A stretch of DNA of 64,000 nucleotides from Polaromonas sp. JS666 (GCF_900103405.1 NZ_FNHX01000002.1:562496-626495); one strand, 5' to 3'. Shown: positions 45,119 to 54,469, numbered from the stretch's first letter. Numbers and translations are program-made. The notes: generated by a model not told the origin, from the sequence alone.

Positions 45119-45475
45119 TCAGGCGCCCAGCTTTTCCTTGATACGTGCGGATTTGCCGCTGCGGCTGCGCAGGTAGTACAGCTTGGCGCGACGCACATCA
45201 CCGCGGCGCTTGACTTCAATCTTGGCGATCAGCGGGCTGTACACCTGGAAGGTGCGCTCGACGCCTTCGCCATTGGATATCTTGCGGACGATGAAGCTGG
45301 AGTTCAGGCCGCGATTGCGCTTGGCAATCACCACGCCTTCGAAAGCCTGCACACGCTTGCGGTTGCCTTCAACCACGTTCACGCTCACGATGACGGTGTC
45401 GCCAGGAGCGTATGCGGGGATGGTCTTGTTGAGGCGGGAAATTTCTTCCTGCTCGAGGGTCTGGATCAGATTCAT
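45119..45475 (-). CDS. rplS: 50S ribosomal protein L19
   Basis: A 118-aa protein at the 30S-50S interface. The sequence [40 protein letters not shown] and [17 protein letters not shown] is diagnostic. It is last of rpsP-rimM-trmD-rplS and followed by a strong terminator. A gap of 143 bp from trmD holds a second promoter. Confidence 0.98.
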   Translation of the reverse strand: MNLIQTLEQEEISRLNKTIPAYAPGDTVIVSVNVVEGNRKRVQAFEGVVIAKRNRGLNSSFIVRKISNGEGVERTFQVYSPLIAKIEVKRRGDVRRAKLYYLRSRSGKSARIKEKLGA

Positions 45476-45595
45476 GATTTTTCCATCTAACTTTTTCGTT
45501 CATGCACGCGCTACGCTAAAGACCGCAAATCCATGGATTCACCCAAAGATGATTCAGATGGTTGCAGTGGCCGCCAGAGGATCGAAAAGCCTTTG

Positions 45596-45622
45596 ATTAT
45601 AGCAAGCCAGGGCTTTTCTCAA
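45596..45622 (-). promoter_or_regulatory. Internal promoter for rplS
   Basis: On the minus strand: -35 TTGAGA (45617-45622), 15-bp spacer, -10 TATAAT (45596-45601). The -35 overlaps the last codons of trmD. It gives a leader of about 115 nt that includes the 12-bp palindrome AATCCATGGATT (45528-45539). The short spacer lowers confidence. Confidence 0.55.
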
Positions 45623-46398
45623 GCGTCCTTGTCGGGGTTTTCAAGCAGATCGGCCAGAAAAGCCTCGTCGCTTTCGCTCAAATGGCCACTCTCACGCGCT
45701 CTTTGCACCAATTCGGGGCGTTCGTGCTGCGTCAAAGCCAGCCGCCGCTCACGCCGCCAACGCTCGATATGGGCGTGGTTTCCCGACATCAGGGTGGTCG
45801 GCACAGGCTGGCCGCGCCAGCTTTCGGGCCGCGTGTAGTGGGGACAGTCGAGTAGCCCGTCGAGCGCCGGGTTGAAGCTGTCGAGCTGGTGGCTGCCCTC
45901 GTCGTTGAGCACGCCGGGCTGCAGGCGGGCCACCGCGTCCAGCAGGGCCATGGCGGCGATTTCCCCGCCCGACAGCACAAAGTCGCCCAGGCTGATCTGC
46001 AGGTCCACATGCGTCTGGATAAAGCGCTGGTCCAGCCCCTCGTAGCGGCCGCAGACCAGCACGGCGCCGGCGCCGGCCGACCAGCTTTCGACGCCGGCAT
46101 GATCCAGCGTCTTGCCTACCGGCGAAAACAGCACCGTCGGCACCTTGGGTGCGCCGGCGGCGGCACGGTCGGCCAGTATGGCTTCGAGGCACAAGGCGAG
46201 CGGCTCGGCCATCATCACCATGCCCGGGCCGCCGCCAAAAGGCCGGTCGTCCACCCGGCGGTAATTGCCATCGGCAAAATCGCGGGGGTTCCAGAGCTTG
46301 ACCTCCACCAGCCCCGATTCATAGGCACGGCGCGTGACGCCGCTGGCCAGGAAAGGCGCAAAAAGTTCGGGAAACAGGGTGATCAGGTCAAAGCGCAT
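45619..46398 (-). CDS. trmD: tRNA (guanine-N1)-methyltransferase
   Basis: A 259-aa SPOUT enzyme that makes m1G37 in tRNAs, preventing frameshifting. The knotted AdoMet site is seen in VLVCGRYEGLDQRFI and SLGDFVLSGGEIAAM; MRFDLITLFPELF is the usual start. It is third in the rpsP operon, 84 bp after rimM. Confidence 0.97.
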   Translation of the reverse strand: MRFDLITLFPELFAPFLASGVTRRAYESGLVEVKLWNPRDFADGNYRRVDDRPFGGGPGMVMMAEPLALCLEAILADRAAAGAPKVPTVLFSPVGKTLDHAGVESWSAGAGAVLVCGRYEGLDQRFIQTHVDLQISLGDFVLSGGEIAAMALLDAVARLQPGVLNDEGSHQLDSFNPALDGLLDCPHYTRPESWRGQPVPTTLMSGNHAHIERWRRERRLALTQHERPELVQRARESGHLSESDEAFLADLLENPDKDA

Positions 46399-46482
46399 GG
46401 GAAGGCTATTTTGCGCGAGCCGGGCGCCGAGGGGAAATCGACCTGGAAAGGCCCCGAAAAGGACCTCGGAAAGAGGCAGGCC

Positions 46483-47091
46483 TCAGTAGTCGGGCTGCCA
46501 GTCCACGGTGATGCATTTGCCGGCGATATCGACGGTGTCGACATAGACCGAGACAAAGGGAATCATGCGTTCGGCGGTGCCACTGCTGCCGCCCTCCTGC
46601 TGGACGGGGTACTCGACGCACAGCACGGAATGCGGGCCGGTGGCCATCAGGTCGCGCACCAGGCCCAGGTCAACGCCTTCGCGGTTGATCACTTTCAGGC
46701 CGATCAAATCGACCCAGTAGTACTCGTCCTTGGAGGCGGCGGGAAAGCTGCTGCGCGGCAAAAAGATGCGGGCGCCGCGCAAGGCCTCGGCGGCATTGCG
46801 ATCGTCCAGGCCGGCGAACTTGGCGACCACGGAATCGGAGTGAACCTTGGCCTCGTCCACGCTGAGCGTGACGGTGCCGGAAAACACGGTGAAACCCGGG
46901 CGGAATTTGGCGTCGGGCGCCTGCAAAAACCAGGATTTGGCCGCGAAAAGCGCTTCCGGATCGGAGCTGTGCGGCAGGATTTTCACCCAGCCTTTGACGC
47001 CCCAGGCATCCAGGATGCGCCCGACTTCAACGGCGTCGTCCGGCAGGCTTGAAGGTGTCAAGCCCGCGGACGGCGAGAGGCCGGGCTGCAT
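46483..47091 (-). CDS. rimM: Ribosome maturation factor RimM
   Basis: A 202-aa 30S assembly factor binding S19. It has the N-terminal RimM domain (VEVGRILDAWGVKGWVKILP) and a C-terminal PRC-barrel (YYWVDLIGLKVINREGVDLG, ending ITVDWQPDY). The N-terminal 20 residues are a variable extension. It is 29 bp after rpsP. Confidence 0.96.
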   Translation of the reverse strand: MQPGLSPSAGLTPSSLPDDAVEVGRILDAWGVKGWVKILPHSSDPEALFAAKSWFLQAPDAKFRPGFTVFSGTVTLSVDEAKVHSDSVVAKFAGLDDRNAAEALRGARIFLPRSSFPAASKDEYYWVDLIGLKVINREGVDLGLVRDLMATGPHSVLCVEYPVQQEGGSSGTAERMIPFVSVYVDTVDIAGKCITVDWQPDY

Positions 47092-47120
47092 CGAAACTTG
47101 GGTTAAAAGCTTCGGGGATC

Positions 47121-47372
47121 TCAGGCGGCCTTGGCGGCGCCTTGCTTGACCAGGCGCAGCACGGTCGGGGACGGCTGTGCGCCCACGCCGATCCAGTGGG
47201 TCAGGCGGTCTTGCGCAATGCGCAGGCCTTCTTCGCCACCGGTGGCGATCGGGTTGTAAAAACCGATGCGCTCGATGAAACGGCCGTCGCGGCGGACGCG
47301 CTTGTCAGCCACAACAATATTGAAAAAAGGACGGTGCTTGGAACCGCCGCGTGCAAGTCGAATGACGACCAT
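47121..47372 (-). CDS. rpsP: 30S ribosomal protein S16
   Basis: An 83-aa protein; [40 protein letters not shown] and [14 protein letters not shown] are diagnostic. It is first of the rpsP-rimM-trmD-rplS operon, with a GAAGGA ribosome site before the ATG and an upstream promoter. Confidence 0.98.
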   Translation of the reverse strand: MVVIRLARGGSKHRPFFNIVVADKRVRRDGRFIERIGFYNPIATGGEEGLRIAQDRLTHWIGVGAQPSPTVLRLVKQGAAKAA

Positions 47373-47484
47373 GATTTATCCTTCGGGTGGTGGGGCTTAC
47401 CGGTAAAGTAGTTACCCCAATGTTCTGCAGCGCTTGAGACACACGACATGGCCACCCGGCCAGCGAATTGCTGCAAAGCCTGAG

Positions 47485-47490
47485 ATTATA
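47485..47490 (-). promoter_or_regulatory. -10 element of the rpsP operon promoter
   Basis: Consensus TATAAT on the minus strand, 112 bp before the rpsP start. The -35 region (about 47507-47513) is only weakly like TTGACA. It is the only good -10 in the 196-bp gap to the divergent acetyltransferase gene. Confidence 0.55.
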
Positions 47491-47568
47491 GCCTGCCGGA
47501 CGGTTTTTCCGGAAATTCGCCCTTTTCCCCATCCTTCTCCCGCTGTTCCACCGCCAAGCGCCCTCCCC

Positions 47569-48105
47569 ATGCCCCTCATACGCCCCAGCCGCGACCAGGA
47601 CATTCCCGCCATCACCGCCATTTACGGCCACCACGTGCTGCACGGCACGGGGACTTTTGAAACCGAGCCGCCCGGCGCGGCCGACATGGCGGCCCGCCGG
47701 GCCGACGTGCTGTCCAAGGGCCTGCCCTACCTGGTCGCCGAGCAGGACGGCGAAATCGCCGGTTTTGCCTACGGCAACTGGTTCAAGCCGCGCCCGGCCT
47801 ACCGCTTCTCGGTGGAAGATTCGATCTACCTGGCACCCGGGCAACACCGCAAAGGCCTGGGCCGCGCCCTGCTGGCCGAGCTGCTTGCGCGGTTTGAAGC
47901 GGTGGGCATACGCAAGGCCATGGCCGTGATAGGCGACTCGGCCAATGCCGGCTCGGTGGGCGTGCACCGCGCGCTCGGCTTCACCGAGGTCGGCACCGTC
48001 CGCTCCTGCGGCTGGAAGTTTGGCGCCTGGCGCGACATCGTCATCATGGAAAAAGTCCTGGGCGCAGGCCACACCCAGCCGCCACCCGAGCCGCCCGCCG
48101 CATAA
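47569..48105 (+). CDS. GNAT N-acetyltransferase, phosphinothricin acetyltransferase-like
   Basis: A 178-aa acyltransferase: IRPSRDQDIPAITAIYGHHV at the start, the central FRFSVEDSIY-type strand (YRFSVEDSIYLAPGQHRKGL), the acetyl-CoA loop QHRKGLGRALL and the C-terminal GFTEVGTVRSCGWKFG. Relatives (MnaT/Pat) acetylate methionine derivatives or phosphinothricin. Start MPLIRPS is chosen on homology of the N-terminus; the frame upstream does not look coding. Confidence 0.87.
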   Translation: MPLIRPSRDQDIPAITAIYGHHVLHGTGTFETEPPGAADMAARRADVLSKGLPYLVAEQDGEIAGFAYGNWFKPRPAYRFSVEDSIYLAPGQHRKGLGRALLAELLARFEAVGIRKAMAVIGDSANAGSVGVHRALGFTEVGTVRSCGWKFGAWRDIVIMEKVLGAGHTQPPPEPPAA

Positions 48106-48112
48106 TCGCCGC

Positions 48113-48589
48113 ATGCAAACCGCTACAGCGCCCTCCCCCAAAGCCCCGAAAAACAAAACCCTCGCCGCCTGGCTGGCCTTCATAGGCGGCCAGCTCGGCA
48201 TCCACCGCCTTTACCTGTTCGGCCTGGGCGACGTCTGGGCCTGGCTACATCCCATCGTCGCGGCGCTGGGCTGGTGGGGTGTGGAGCGTGTGCGGATGTA
48301 CGGCCAGGACGACCACCTGGCCTGGGTGCTGATTCCCCTGCTGGGCTTCACCCTGGCCGGCACGGCGCTGACCGCGATTTATTACGGCCTGATGTCGACC
48401 GACAAATGGAACGCGCTGCACAACGCAGCCGCGCCGGAAACCAAAGCCGGCAACACCAACTGGCTGACCATAGGCGCGGTGGTGTTCGCCCTGCTGTTCG
48501 GCACGATTTCACTGATGTCCAGCATCGTCTTCAGCTTCCAGCGCTACTTCGAATACCAGGTTGAAGAAGCCAAAAAGATATCCCAGTGA
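48113..48589 (+). CDS. TM2-domain membrane protein
   Basis: A 158-aa protein: a TM2-type pair of helices (LAAWLAFIGGQLGIHRLYLF, then HPIVAALGWWGVERVRMY) is followed by two more helices (WVLIPLLGFTLAGTALTAIY; LTIGAVVFALLFGTISLM). Function unknown. It starts 7 bp after the acetyltransferase stop and abuts the convergent phosphate transporter gene exactly (48589/48590). Confidence 0.72.
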   Translation: MQTATAPSPKAPKNKTLAAWLAFIGGQLGIHRLYLFGLGDVWAWLHPIVAALGWWGVERVRMYGQDDHLAWVLIPLLGFTLAGTALTAIYYGLMSTDKWNALHNAAAPETKAGNTNWLTIGAVVFALLFGTISLMSSIVFSFQRYFEYQVEEAKKISQ

Positions 48590-49627
48590 TCAGAACACCT
48601 GCAGGCTGACCCAATAGGCGATTGCCGCTACGAAGGCCGAGGCCGGGATCGTGAAAATCCAGGCCCAGACGATGTTGCCGGCCACGCCCCAGCGCACGGC
48701 CGAAGCGCGCTGCGTGGAACCTACGCCCACGATGGCGCCGGTGATGGTGTGGGTGGTGGAAACCGGAATGCCCAAAGCCGTCGCCAGGAACAGCGTCAGC
48801 GCACCGCCGGTTTCGGCGCAAAAGCCGCCCACGGGCTTGAGCTTGGTGATTTTCTGGCCCATGGTTTTCACGATGCGCCAGCCGCCGAACATGGTGCCGA
48901 AGCCGATGGCGATGTAGCAGACGATGACCACCCAGACCGGCAGGTGCTCGGTGGTCGCCATCATCCAGACCGGCAGGCCCTGCACATTGCTGCTGGTCGC
49001 GGCGATCAGCAGCAGCCAGATGATGCCGGCCGTTTTCTGCGCGTCGTTGCCGCCGTGGCCCAGGCTGTAGGCGCCCGCGGACACCAGCTGCAGCCGGCGG
49101 AACCAGCGGTCGGCCCGCGAGGGCGTGGCGCGGCGGAAAACCCAGGCCACCGCCACCATCATCAGCGAGCCCAGCAAAAAGCCCAGCAGGGGCGACACAA
49201 AAATAAAGGCCACCACCTTGAACACGCCCGAGGCGATCAGCGCGCTGGCGCCGGCCTTGGCAATCACGGCCCCGACGATGCCGCCAATCAGCGCATGCGA
49301 GGAACTGCTGGGAATGCCGTAAAACCAGGTGACGATGTTCCAGGTGATCGCGCCCGTCAGCGCGCCGAACACCACATGGGTGTCGACCACCCCGGGCGCG
49401 ACGATGCCCTTGCCTATGGTCGCCGCCACGCTCAGGTGGAAGATGAAAAAGGCGAGGAAGTTGAAGAAGGCGGCGAACAGCACCGCCTGCCCCGGCTTGA
49501 GCACGCCGGTCGACACCACCGTGGCGATCGAGTTGGCCGCGTCATGAAAGCCGTTCATGAAGTCGAAGGCGATGGCCAGAAAGACCAGCAGGAACACCAC
49601 CCACAGGGCGGCCTGTACGGTTTGCAT
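48590..49627 (-). CDS. Inorganic phosphate transporter, PiT family
   Basis: A 345-aa inner-membrane symporter. The duplicated PiT signature is present as AFDFMNGFHDAANSIATVVS and SAGAYSLGHGGNDAQKTAGI, with AGTHVVF-like ALTGAITWNIVTWFYGIPSS and SHALIGGIVGAV. It takes up metal-phosphate with protons. It lies 17 bp after a DUF47 gene, the standard partner. Confidence 0.93.
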   Translation of the reverse strand: MQTVQAALWVVFLLVFLAIAFDFMNGFHDAANSIATVVSTGVLKPGQAVLFAAFFNFLAFFIFHLSVAATIGKGIVAPGVVDTHVVFGALTGAITWNIVTWFYGIPSSSSHALIGGIVGAVIAKAGASALIASGVFKVVAFIFVSPLLGFLLGSLMMVAVAWVFRRATPSRADRWFRRLQLVSAGAYSLGHGGNDAQKTAGIIWLLLIAATSSNVQGLPVWMMATTEHLPVWVVIVCYIAIGFGTMFGGWRIVKTMGQKITKLKPVGGFCAETGGALTLFLATALGIPVSTTHTITGAIVGVGSTQRASAVRWGVAGNIVWAWIFTIPASAFVAAIAYWVSLQVF

Positions 49628-49644
49628 GATTCAGGCGCCCGCGA

Positions 49645-50292
49645 TCAGGAGTTCTCGAGGACGATGCCCTCGATCAGGTTGGCCACATCCTCGCACTTGT
49701 CGGTGATGGTTTCGAGCAGTTCGTAGACCGCCTTGAGCTTGATGACCTCGCGCACGTCGGGCTCCTCGCGGAACAGCCGGCTCATGGCCGAGCGCATCAC
49801 ACGGTCGGCGTCGGATTCGAGCTTGTCGATTTCCTCGCAGGTCTTGAGCGCGGCTTCGGCCGTCGCGGCATCGCTGACCTTTTCGATCAGCGCCACCGCG
49901 TCCTGCAGGCGTTCGCAGCATTTGACGCTGAGGTCGGTCAGCCGCACGATGTCTTCGGTCATGTGGCGCACGTCGTACAGCGCCATGGTCTCGGCCGAGT
50001 CCTGGATCAGGTCGGCGACGTCGTCCATGGTGTTGATGAGCTTGTGGATCTGCTCGCGGTCTATCGGCGTGATGAAGGTCCTGTGCAGCGCGCGGTTGAC
50101 TTCATGCGTGATGCGGTCGGCGGCGCGCTCGGCGTGGTCGACTTCACGGTTGAAGGCTTCGCGCTTTTCCACGTCGCTGTAGTTGGCGACCAGCTTGGAA
50201 AAAGCATGCGCCGCCTCCACGATGCGTTCAGCATGCTGGTTGAACATCTCGAAAAAATTGCCTTCACGCGGCAGCAATTTGCCAAACAGCAT
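49645..50292 (-). CDS. DUF47/PhoU-like phosphate transport accessory protein
   Basis: A 215-aa all-helical protein of the DUF47 (TIGR00153) family. It starts MLFGKLLPREGNFFEMFNQH and has two PhoU-like three-helix units with acidic ExxxD metal sites (ADRITHEVNRALHRTFITPI; DVADLIQDSAETMALYDV). Such proteins regulate the PiT transporter encoded next to them. Confidence 0.92.
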   Translation of the reverse strand: MLFGKLLPREGNFFEMFNQHAERIVEAAHAFSKLVANYSDVEKREAFNREVDHAERAADRITHEVNRALHRTFITPIDREQIHKLINTMDDVADLIQDSAETMALYDVRHMTEDIVRLTDLSVKCCERLQDAVALIEKVSDAATAEAALKTCEEIDKLESDADRVMRSAMSRLFREEPDVREVIKLKAVYELLETITDKCEDVANLIEGIVLENS

Positions 50293-50352
50293 GTCTATTC
50301 CTCAGGAAGTAAGTCAAAAATATGACGTTTTTGTAACAACTAGAAGTTTACC

Positions 50353-50448
50353 TTGCCCCCACGGTCGCTCACTTCGTCTAGCTCCCTGCCCCCCGAGGGG
50401 GCCGCCCGCCTGCGGTCTGGCAAAGCCAGTCCCGCGGCTCATGCTGGC
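50353..50448 (+). repeat. Dispersed intergenic repeat, copy 3
   Basis: Matches copies at 45 and 44073 in block order. The hairpin near the end reads CTGGC-AAA-GCCAG instead of CCGGC-AAA-GCCGG, so both sides of the stem changed together. It lies 18 bp past the stop of the DUF486 gene. Confidence 0.75.
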
Positions 50449-50466
50449 TTTAAAAACGCTGTTCTA

Positions 50467-50832
50467 TCAAGCGCTGCGAAAGATGAAGTAGACCGCGCCC
50501 ACCATGCACAGCGCCGCCCAAAGATAGTCGAGTTTGAGCGGCTCGTTCAGGTAAAACACCGCGAAGGGCACGAACACGCTGAGGGTGATGACCTCCTGCA
50601 TGATCTTGAGTTGGCCCACGCTGAACTGGGTGAAGCCTATGCGGTTGCCGGGCACCTGCAGCAGGTATTCAAACAGGGCGATGCCCCAGCTGATCAGGGC
50701 GGCGATGTACCAGGGCGAGGTCGCGAGGTTCTTCAGGTGGCCGTACCAGGCGAAGGTCATGAAGATGTTGGACAGCAGCAGCAGGCCTATGGTCTGCGCC
50801 GACACGGGCAATGACTGGAGGAATTGCATCAA
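50467..50832 (-). CDS. DMT-family (DUF486) small membrane protein
   Basis: A 121-aa protein with four hydrophobic helices: IGLLLLSNIFMTFAWYGHLK, WYIAALISWGIALFEYLLQV, ITLSVFVPFAVFYL and LWAALCMVGAVYFIFRS. The segment GNRIGFTQFSVGQLKIMQEV is typical of DUF486. Probably a small-multidrug-resistance-like half transporter; substrate unknown. Confidence 0.88.
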   Translation of the reverse strand: MMQFLQSLPVSAQTIGLLLLSNIFMTFAWYGHLKNLATSPWYIAALISWGIALFEYLLQVPGNRIGFTQFSVGQLKIMQEVITLSVFVPFAVFYLNEPLKLDYLWAALCMVGAVYFIFRSA

Positions 50833-50850
50833 AGGACTCCGGGACAGGTG

Positions 50851-51813
50851 TCAGCCGACACGGCCGACCAAAATCAGCACCACGGTCAGCGTGACCAGGG
50901 CCAGCGCGGTGGACACCACCACGCTGGCGGTGATCAGCTCTTCGGCGACCTTGTAGCGCTGGGAAAACAAAAACACATTGGCGCCTATCGGCAGGGCCGA
51001 GGCCACCACCATCACCGACATGGGCACGCCGCCCACGCCCAGCAGCCGGCACAGGCCGAACACCAGCAGCGGGTGCAGCAGATTCTTCACCCCAGCCAAT
51101 GCCAGCGCCTGGCGCCAGTGCTCGCCCACGCGGGTGTTGGCCAGGGTTACGCCGACCAGCACCAGCGCCAGCGGGCCGAAGGCGCTGGCCATGAGCTCCA
51201 GCGGCTTGTCGACGACGGCGGGAATCGTGAAACCGGTCTGCGCGAACAGCAGGCCGGCGATGATGGGCAGCGGCACCGGGTGCAGCAGCGCGTTTTTCAC
51301 GGCCATCATCACGGTGGCCACCGGGTGGCGCGGCGCGCGGGTCACCTCGTCGCTGGTGCCCAGCTTTTGTTCATGGGCCACCGCGAGCTCCAGCACCACC
51401 GTGGCGCTGGTCAGCAGCACAAGCGAGTGCACGGATACCAGCGTGAACAGCGTCACCAGTCCCTGGGGCCCGTACATCAGGCCTATCAGCGCGATGCCTA
51501 TCATCACGGTGTTGGAAAAAGTATTGGCCAGCGCCAGCACGGCGGCGCGGCGGTTAAAGCCCTGCACCAGCAGGGTGCCGCCGAACAGCACGATGACCGC
51601 CAGGAAATAGGCCAGCACCGGCTTGAAATCAAGCTGCTCGACACGCACCCGGCTCATGGTGCGAAACAGCAGCGCCGGCGTGAGCAGCAGAAAGATCAGG
51701 TTGGACAGGTCCTTGATGGCATTGGCCCTGATCCACTGCGCCCGGCCGGCAAAAAAGCCCGCGGCAATCAACAGCACAACCGGGAACAGGGACTCAAAGA
51801 CCAACGGGTTCAT
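50851..51813 (-). CDS. AEC-family (auxin efflux carrier) transporter
   Basis: A 320-aa inner-membrane protein with about ten helices in two halves, starting MNPLVFESLFPVVLLIAAGF and including PALLFRTMSRV and ANTFSNTVMIGIALIGLMYG, typical of the AEC family. Bacterial members carry malate, malonate or other anions. It is 19 bp upstream of the DUF486 gene on the same strand, so probably co-transcribed. Confidence 0.87.
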   Translation of the reverse strand: MNPLVFESLFPVVLLIAAGFFAGRAQWIRANAIKDLSNLIFLLLTPALLFRTMSRVRVEQLDFKPVLAYFLAVIVLFGGTLLVQGFNRRAAVLALANTFSNTVMIGIALIGLMYGPQGLVTLFTLVSVHSLVLLTSATVVLELAVAHEQKLGTSDEVTRAPRHPVATVMMAVKNALLHPVPLPIIAGLLFAQTGFTIPAVVDKPLELMASAFGPLALVLVGVTLANTRVGEHWRQALALAGVKNLLHPLLVFGLCRLLGVGGVPMSVMVVASALPIGANVFLFSQRYKVAEELITASVVVSTALALVTLTVVLILVGRVG

Positions 51814-51862
51814 TGCCGCAATCTTAGCGTGCCGTCCCCGGCCCTCCGCTCCCGGCTGTCGC

Positions 51863-53959
51863 TTAAAACGCCAGCTGCATGCCCACCTTCAAGCTGCGCC
51901 CCGGCAGCGGCGCCTTCGGGAACGCCGTGGTCGTCAGCACCGAAGCCGCGCTATAGGCCAACTGGTTGGTCAGGTTGTCGACCTTGGCATACCAGAGGAT
52001 GTTGCTGGCGCCGGCCTTCATGCGGTAGGTGGCGGCCAGGTTCCACAGCGTGTAGGCCGGGGTCGCGCGCTGGCCGTCGGCCACGCGGTTTTGCGCCATG
52101 GAATGGTCAAAGCCTATGCTGCTGCCCCAGGGCCCGCTGGCCCAGATGAGGCTGGCGCCCACACGCGCGGGCGCGATGCGCGGCAGCGGCTGGCCGTTGC
52201 TGAGGTTGGTGGCCCGCACCACATCACCGCGCAGGGCCAGGTCCACGCTGGACGGGCCTTCGAGCAGGCGGATGTTGCCGCTGGCTTCCAGGCCCACAAA
52301 ACGCGCGCGCACGCCGGTATAGGCGAACTCCGGTAGCAACTGGTTGTCCGGGTTGTTGTCGTCCACGCCGTCGCCGTCCAGGTCGGCCGGGTTCAGCGCG
52401 CCGTCTTCCTGCCCGTACTGGTTGCCCGTGGCCAGCAGGCCTATGTAGTTCTTGAAGCGGTGCACATAGGCATTGGCGCTGAAGCTGTTGGCCCCCGACT
52501 TCCAGCTGGCGCCCAGGTCCAGGCTGGTCGATTTTTCCTTGCCCAACGTCGGGTCGCCGGTTTCCCAGGCCTTGGTCGCCACGTGCGGGCCCTGGGCGAA
52601 GAGTTCATAGTCCTTGGGCGCGCGTTCGGTGTAGGCCAGGTTGCTGGTCAGCTGCCAGCCCGGCGCCGCATTCCACAAGGCGCCCAGCGCATAGCTGTGC
52701 GGCGTGAAGTCGCGCGTCAAAGGCGCAAAACGCGCCACCAGTGGATTGCCCAGCGATTCCACTTTCACCGACTCCAGCCGCCCGCCAAAACTCAGCTTGC
52801 CCCAGCTTGTAGCGTATTCCTCGTAAGCGAACACGGCGTTCTGCGCGGTCTTGCTGTAGGGCGCAAAGGCCTCGGCGCCGTCGGCCGAAAAGCGGTTGTT
52901 CTCGGCCTGGAAGCCGACCAGGCCGTCGAAGTTTCCGATACGCGCGTGGCGCGCCTCCAGCCGCACATCACTACCCTTGTTCTTGAACACCGTGCCCGGG
53001 TTGGGGCCTTCGAATTCGGTGTGCTGGTAATCGGTATGGCTCAGCTGGCCCTTCACGCTCCGGATAAAACCGCCCAGGTCGCGCAGTTCGCCCTCCAGCG
53101 CCACGCGGTTTGACTTCATGTCAATCGTCACGTCGTCCTCGGCCACCGTGCCGTAGTTGCTGCGGTAGGTGCTGACCGACGCGCCCAGGTAGCCGTGGTC
53201 AAAAAACACCGAACCGCCGGCCGCGCCACCGTGGACCTTGCTGTCGGAGTTGCAAATACGGTTGGTGATGATGTTCAAGCCGCCCTTGCCGCAGGCCAGG
53301 TCGGTGGGCACTTTCACGTCGCCGGTCTCGCGGTTGAACACATCCACATGCAGGGCATAACGGTTGTTGCCGCCTTCGAGCAGCACGCCGCTGCTTTTTT
53401 CGCGGTTGCCGCTGGCCAGACCCAGATCGACCTTGCCGGCCACGCCGCCTTTTTCATCGAACAGCGGCTCGCGCGGGATGCGGTTGTCGATCACGTTGAC
53501 CACGCCGCCCACGGCGCTGCCGCCGTAAAGCAAGGCGCCGGGGCCGCGCAGCACCTCGACGCGTTCGATGCTGATCGGGTCGCTGGTGACGGCATGGTCG
53601 TAGCTCAGGCTGGAGGCATCCAGCGTCGTACCGCCGTTGCCCAGGATGCGGATGCGGTCGCCGTCCAGCCCGCGGATGATGGGCCGGCTGGCGTTGGGCC
53701 CGAAGTAGGTGCTGCTCACGCCGGGCACGCCGTCCAGCGTTTCACCCAGCGTGGTTTTGCTGCGCAGCAGCAGCCCGGTGCCCGAGTACTGCGCGGCCGG
53801 CGCGATCAGGTCCGATGTGCCCAGCGGGTTGCCGGTCACAGTGACTTCCTTGAGGCTGGGGGCGGTAGCTGGGGCGGGGGCTGTGGCTTGGGCACTCGCC
53901 AGGCCGCAAGAAAGCGTTGCCGCGGCGCAGAGCGCGCGGCTGATAAAAGGTGGTTTCAT
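51863..53959 (-). CDS. TonB-dependent outer-membrane receptor, ZnuD-like
   Basis: A 698-aa receptor with a signal peptide (to about residue 26, ASAQA). The plug contains SLKEVTVTGNPLG, then GVSSTYFGPNASRPIIRGLD and RVEVLRGPGALLYGGSAVGG. A 22-strand barrel ends in the expected aromatic (GMQLAF). A Cys pair in an extracellular loop (DLACGKGG...NRICNSD) recalls ZnuD, the zinc receptor of Neisseria. It is last in a cluster headed by a Zur-type regulator, which supports zinc or a zinc-chelate as substrate; this is inferred. Confidence 0.88.
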   Translation of the reverse strand: MKPPFISRALCAAATLSCGLASAQATAPAPATAPSLKEVTVTGNPLGTSDLIAPAAQYSGTGLLLRSKTTLGETLDGVPGVSSTYFGPNASRPIIRGLDGDRIRILGNGGTTLDASSLSYDHAVTSDPISIERVEVLRGPGALLYGGSAVGGVVNVIDNRIPREPLFDEKGGVAGKVDLGLASGNREKSSGVLLEGGNNRYALHVDVFNRETGDVKVPTDLACGKGGLNIITNRICNSDSKVHGGAAGGSVFFDHGYLGASVSTYRSNYGTVAEDDVTIDMKSNRVALEGELRDLGGFIRSVKGQLSHTDYQHTEFEGPNPGTVFKNKGSDVRLEARHARIGNFDGLVGFQAENNRFSADGAEAFAPYSKTAQNAVFAYEEYATSWGKLSFGGRLESVKVESLGNPLVARFAPLTRDFTPHSYALGALWNAAPGWQLTSNLAYTERAPKDYELFAQGPHVATKAWETGDPTLGKEKSTSLDLGASWKSGANSFSANAYVHRFKNYIGLLATGNQYGQEDGALNPADLDGDGVDDNNPDNQLLPEFAYTGVRARFVGLEASGNIRLLEGPSSVDLALRGDVVRATNLSNGQPLPRIAPARVGASLIWASGPWGSSIGFDHSMAQNRVADGQRATPAYTLWNLAATYRMKAGASNILWYAKVDNLTNQLAYSAASVLTTTAFPKAPLPGRSLKVGMQLAF

Positions 53960-54043
53960 GGTGACTCACTGAATCGGGAAAAATCAAAAAGGGCAAAGCT
54001 GCGCCCTGGCCTGGCGGCCGGCACACAACAAATGGAGGGAGAT

Positions 54044-54469
54044 TCAGCGAGGGAAAGGCGGGCCGCGCGCGTCAAACAGCGCCGCCCAGCGGGCGAGCGC
54101 TTCGCCGCGGGAGATATCAAAAACTGCGTTGGAGAGCACCAGTGGCAGGCTCAGCATGGGCAGCGCAGGCGCCGCCTGGCCGTGGCTGGCCTGGTCGAAC
54201 AGCCGGCAGTCCGAATCGCCGTCATGCGAGGCAAACAGCGAGGCCAGCCAGCCTCCCTCAGCCGGCTCTTCGGCATGCGCCGGCGCGGCGTGTTCAGGGT
54301 GATGGCTGTCCTGGTGCGCATGGGCATGCGCATGCAGATGCGCCTGCGGGCCATGCACCACGCCATGCATCAGCCCCAGCAATTGCGCAAATAAAAACGA
54401 GGCGGCCAGCAGCCAGGCCAGGGCCCCGGCGGAACCTGAACCCCGGCGCTTATTTGACGCTGGTGGCAT
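54044..54469 (-). CDS. His-rich exported or membrane-anchored protein
   Basis: A 141-aa protein with one N-terminal hydrophobic segment (GALAWLLAASFLFAQLLGLM) followed by a His-rich stretch, HGVVHGPQAHLHAHAHAHQD, then SHHPEHAAPAHAEE, and later DCRLFDQASHG. It resembles DUF2946-type proteins found beside TonB receptors. Periplasmic metal binding, perhaps zinc buffering or hand-over, is the likely role. Its start overlaps the end of the DUF3299 gene by 20 bp. Confidence 0.68.
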   Translation of the reverse strand: MPPASNKRRGSGSAGALAWLLAASFLFAQLLGLMHGVVHGPQAHLHAHAHAHQDSHHPEHAAPAHAEEPAEGGWLASLFASHDGDSDCRLFDQASHGQAAPALPMLSLPLVLSNAVFDISRGEALARWAALFDARGPPFPR

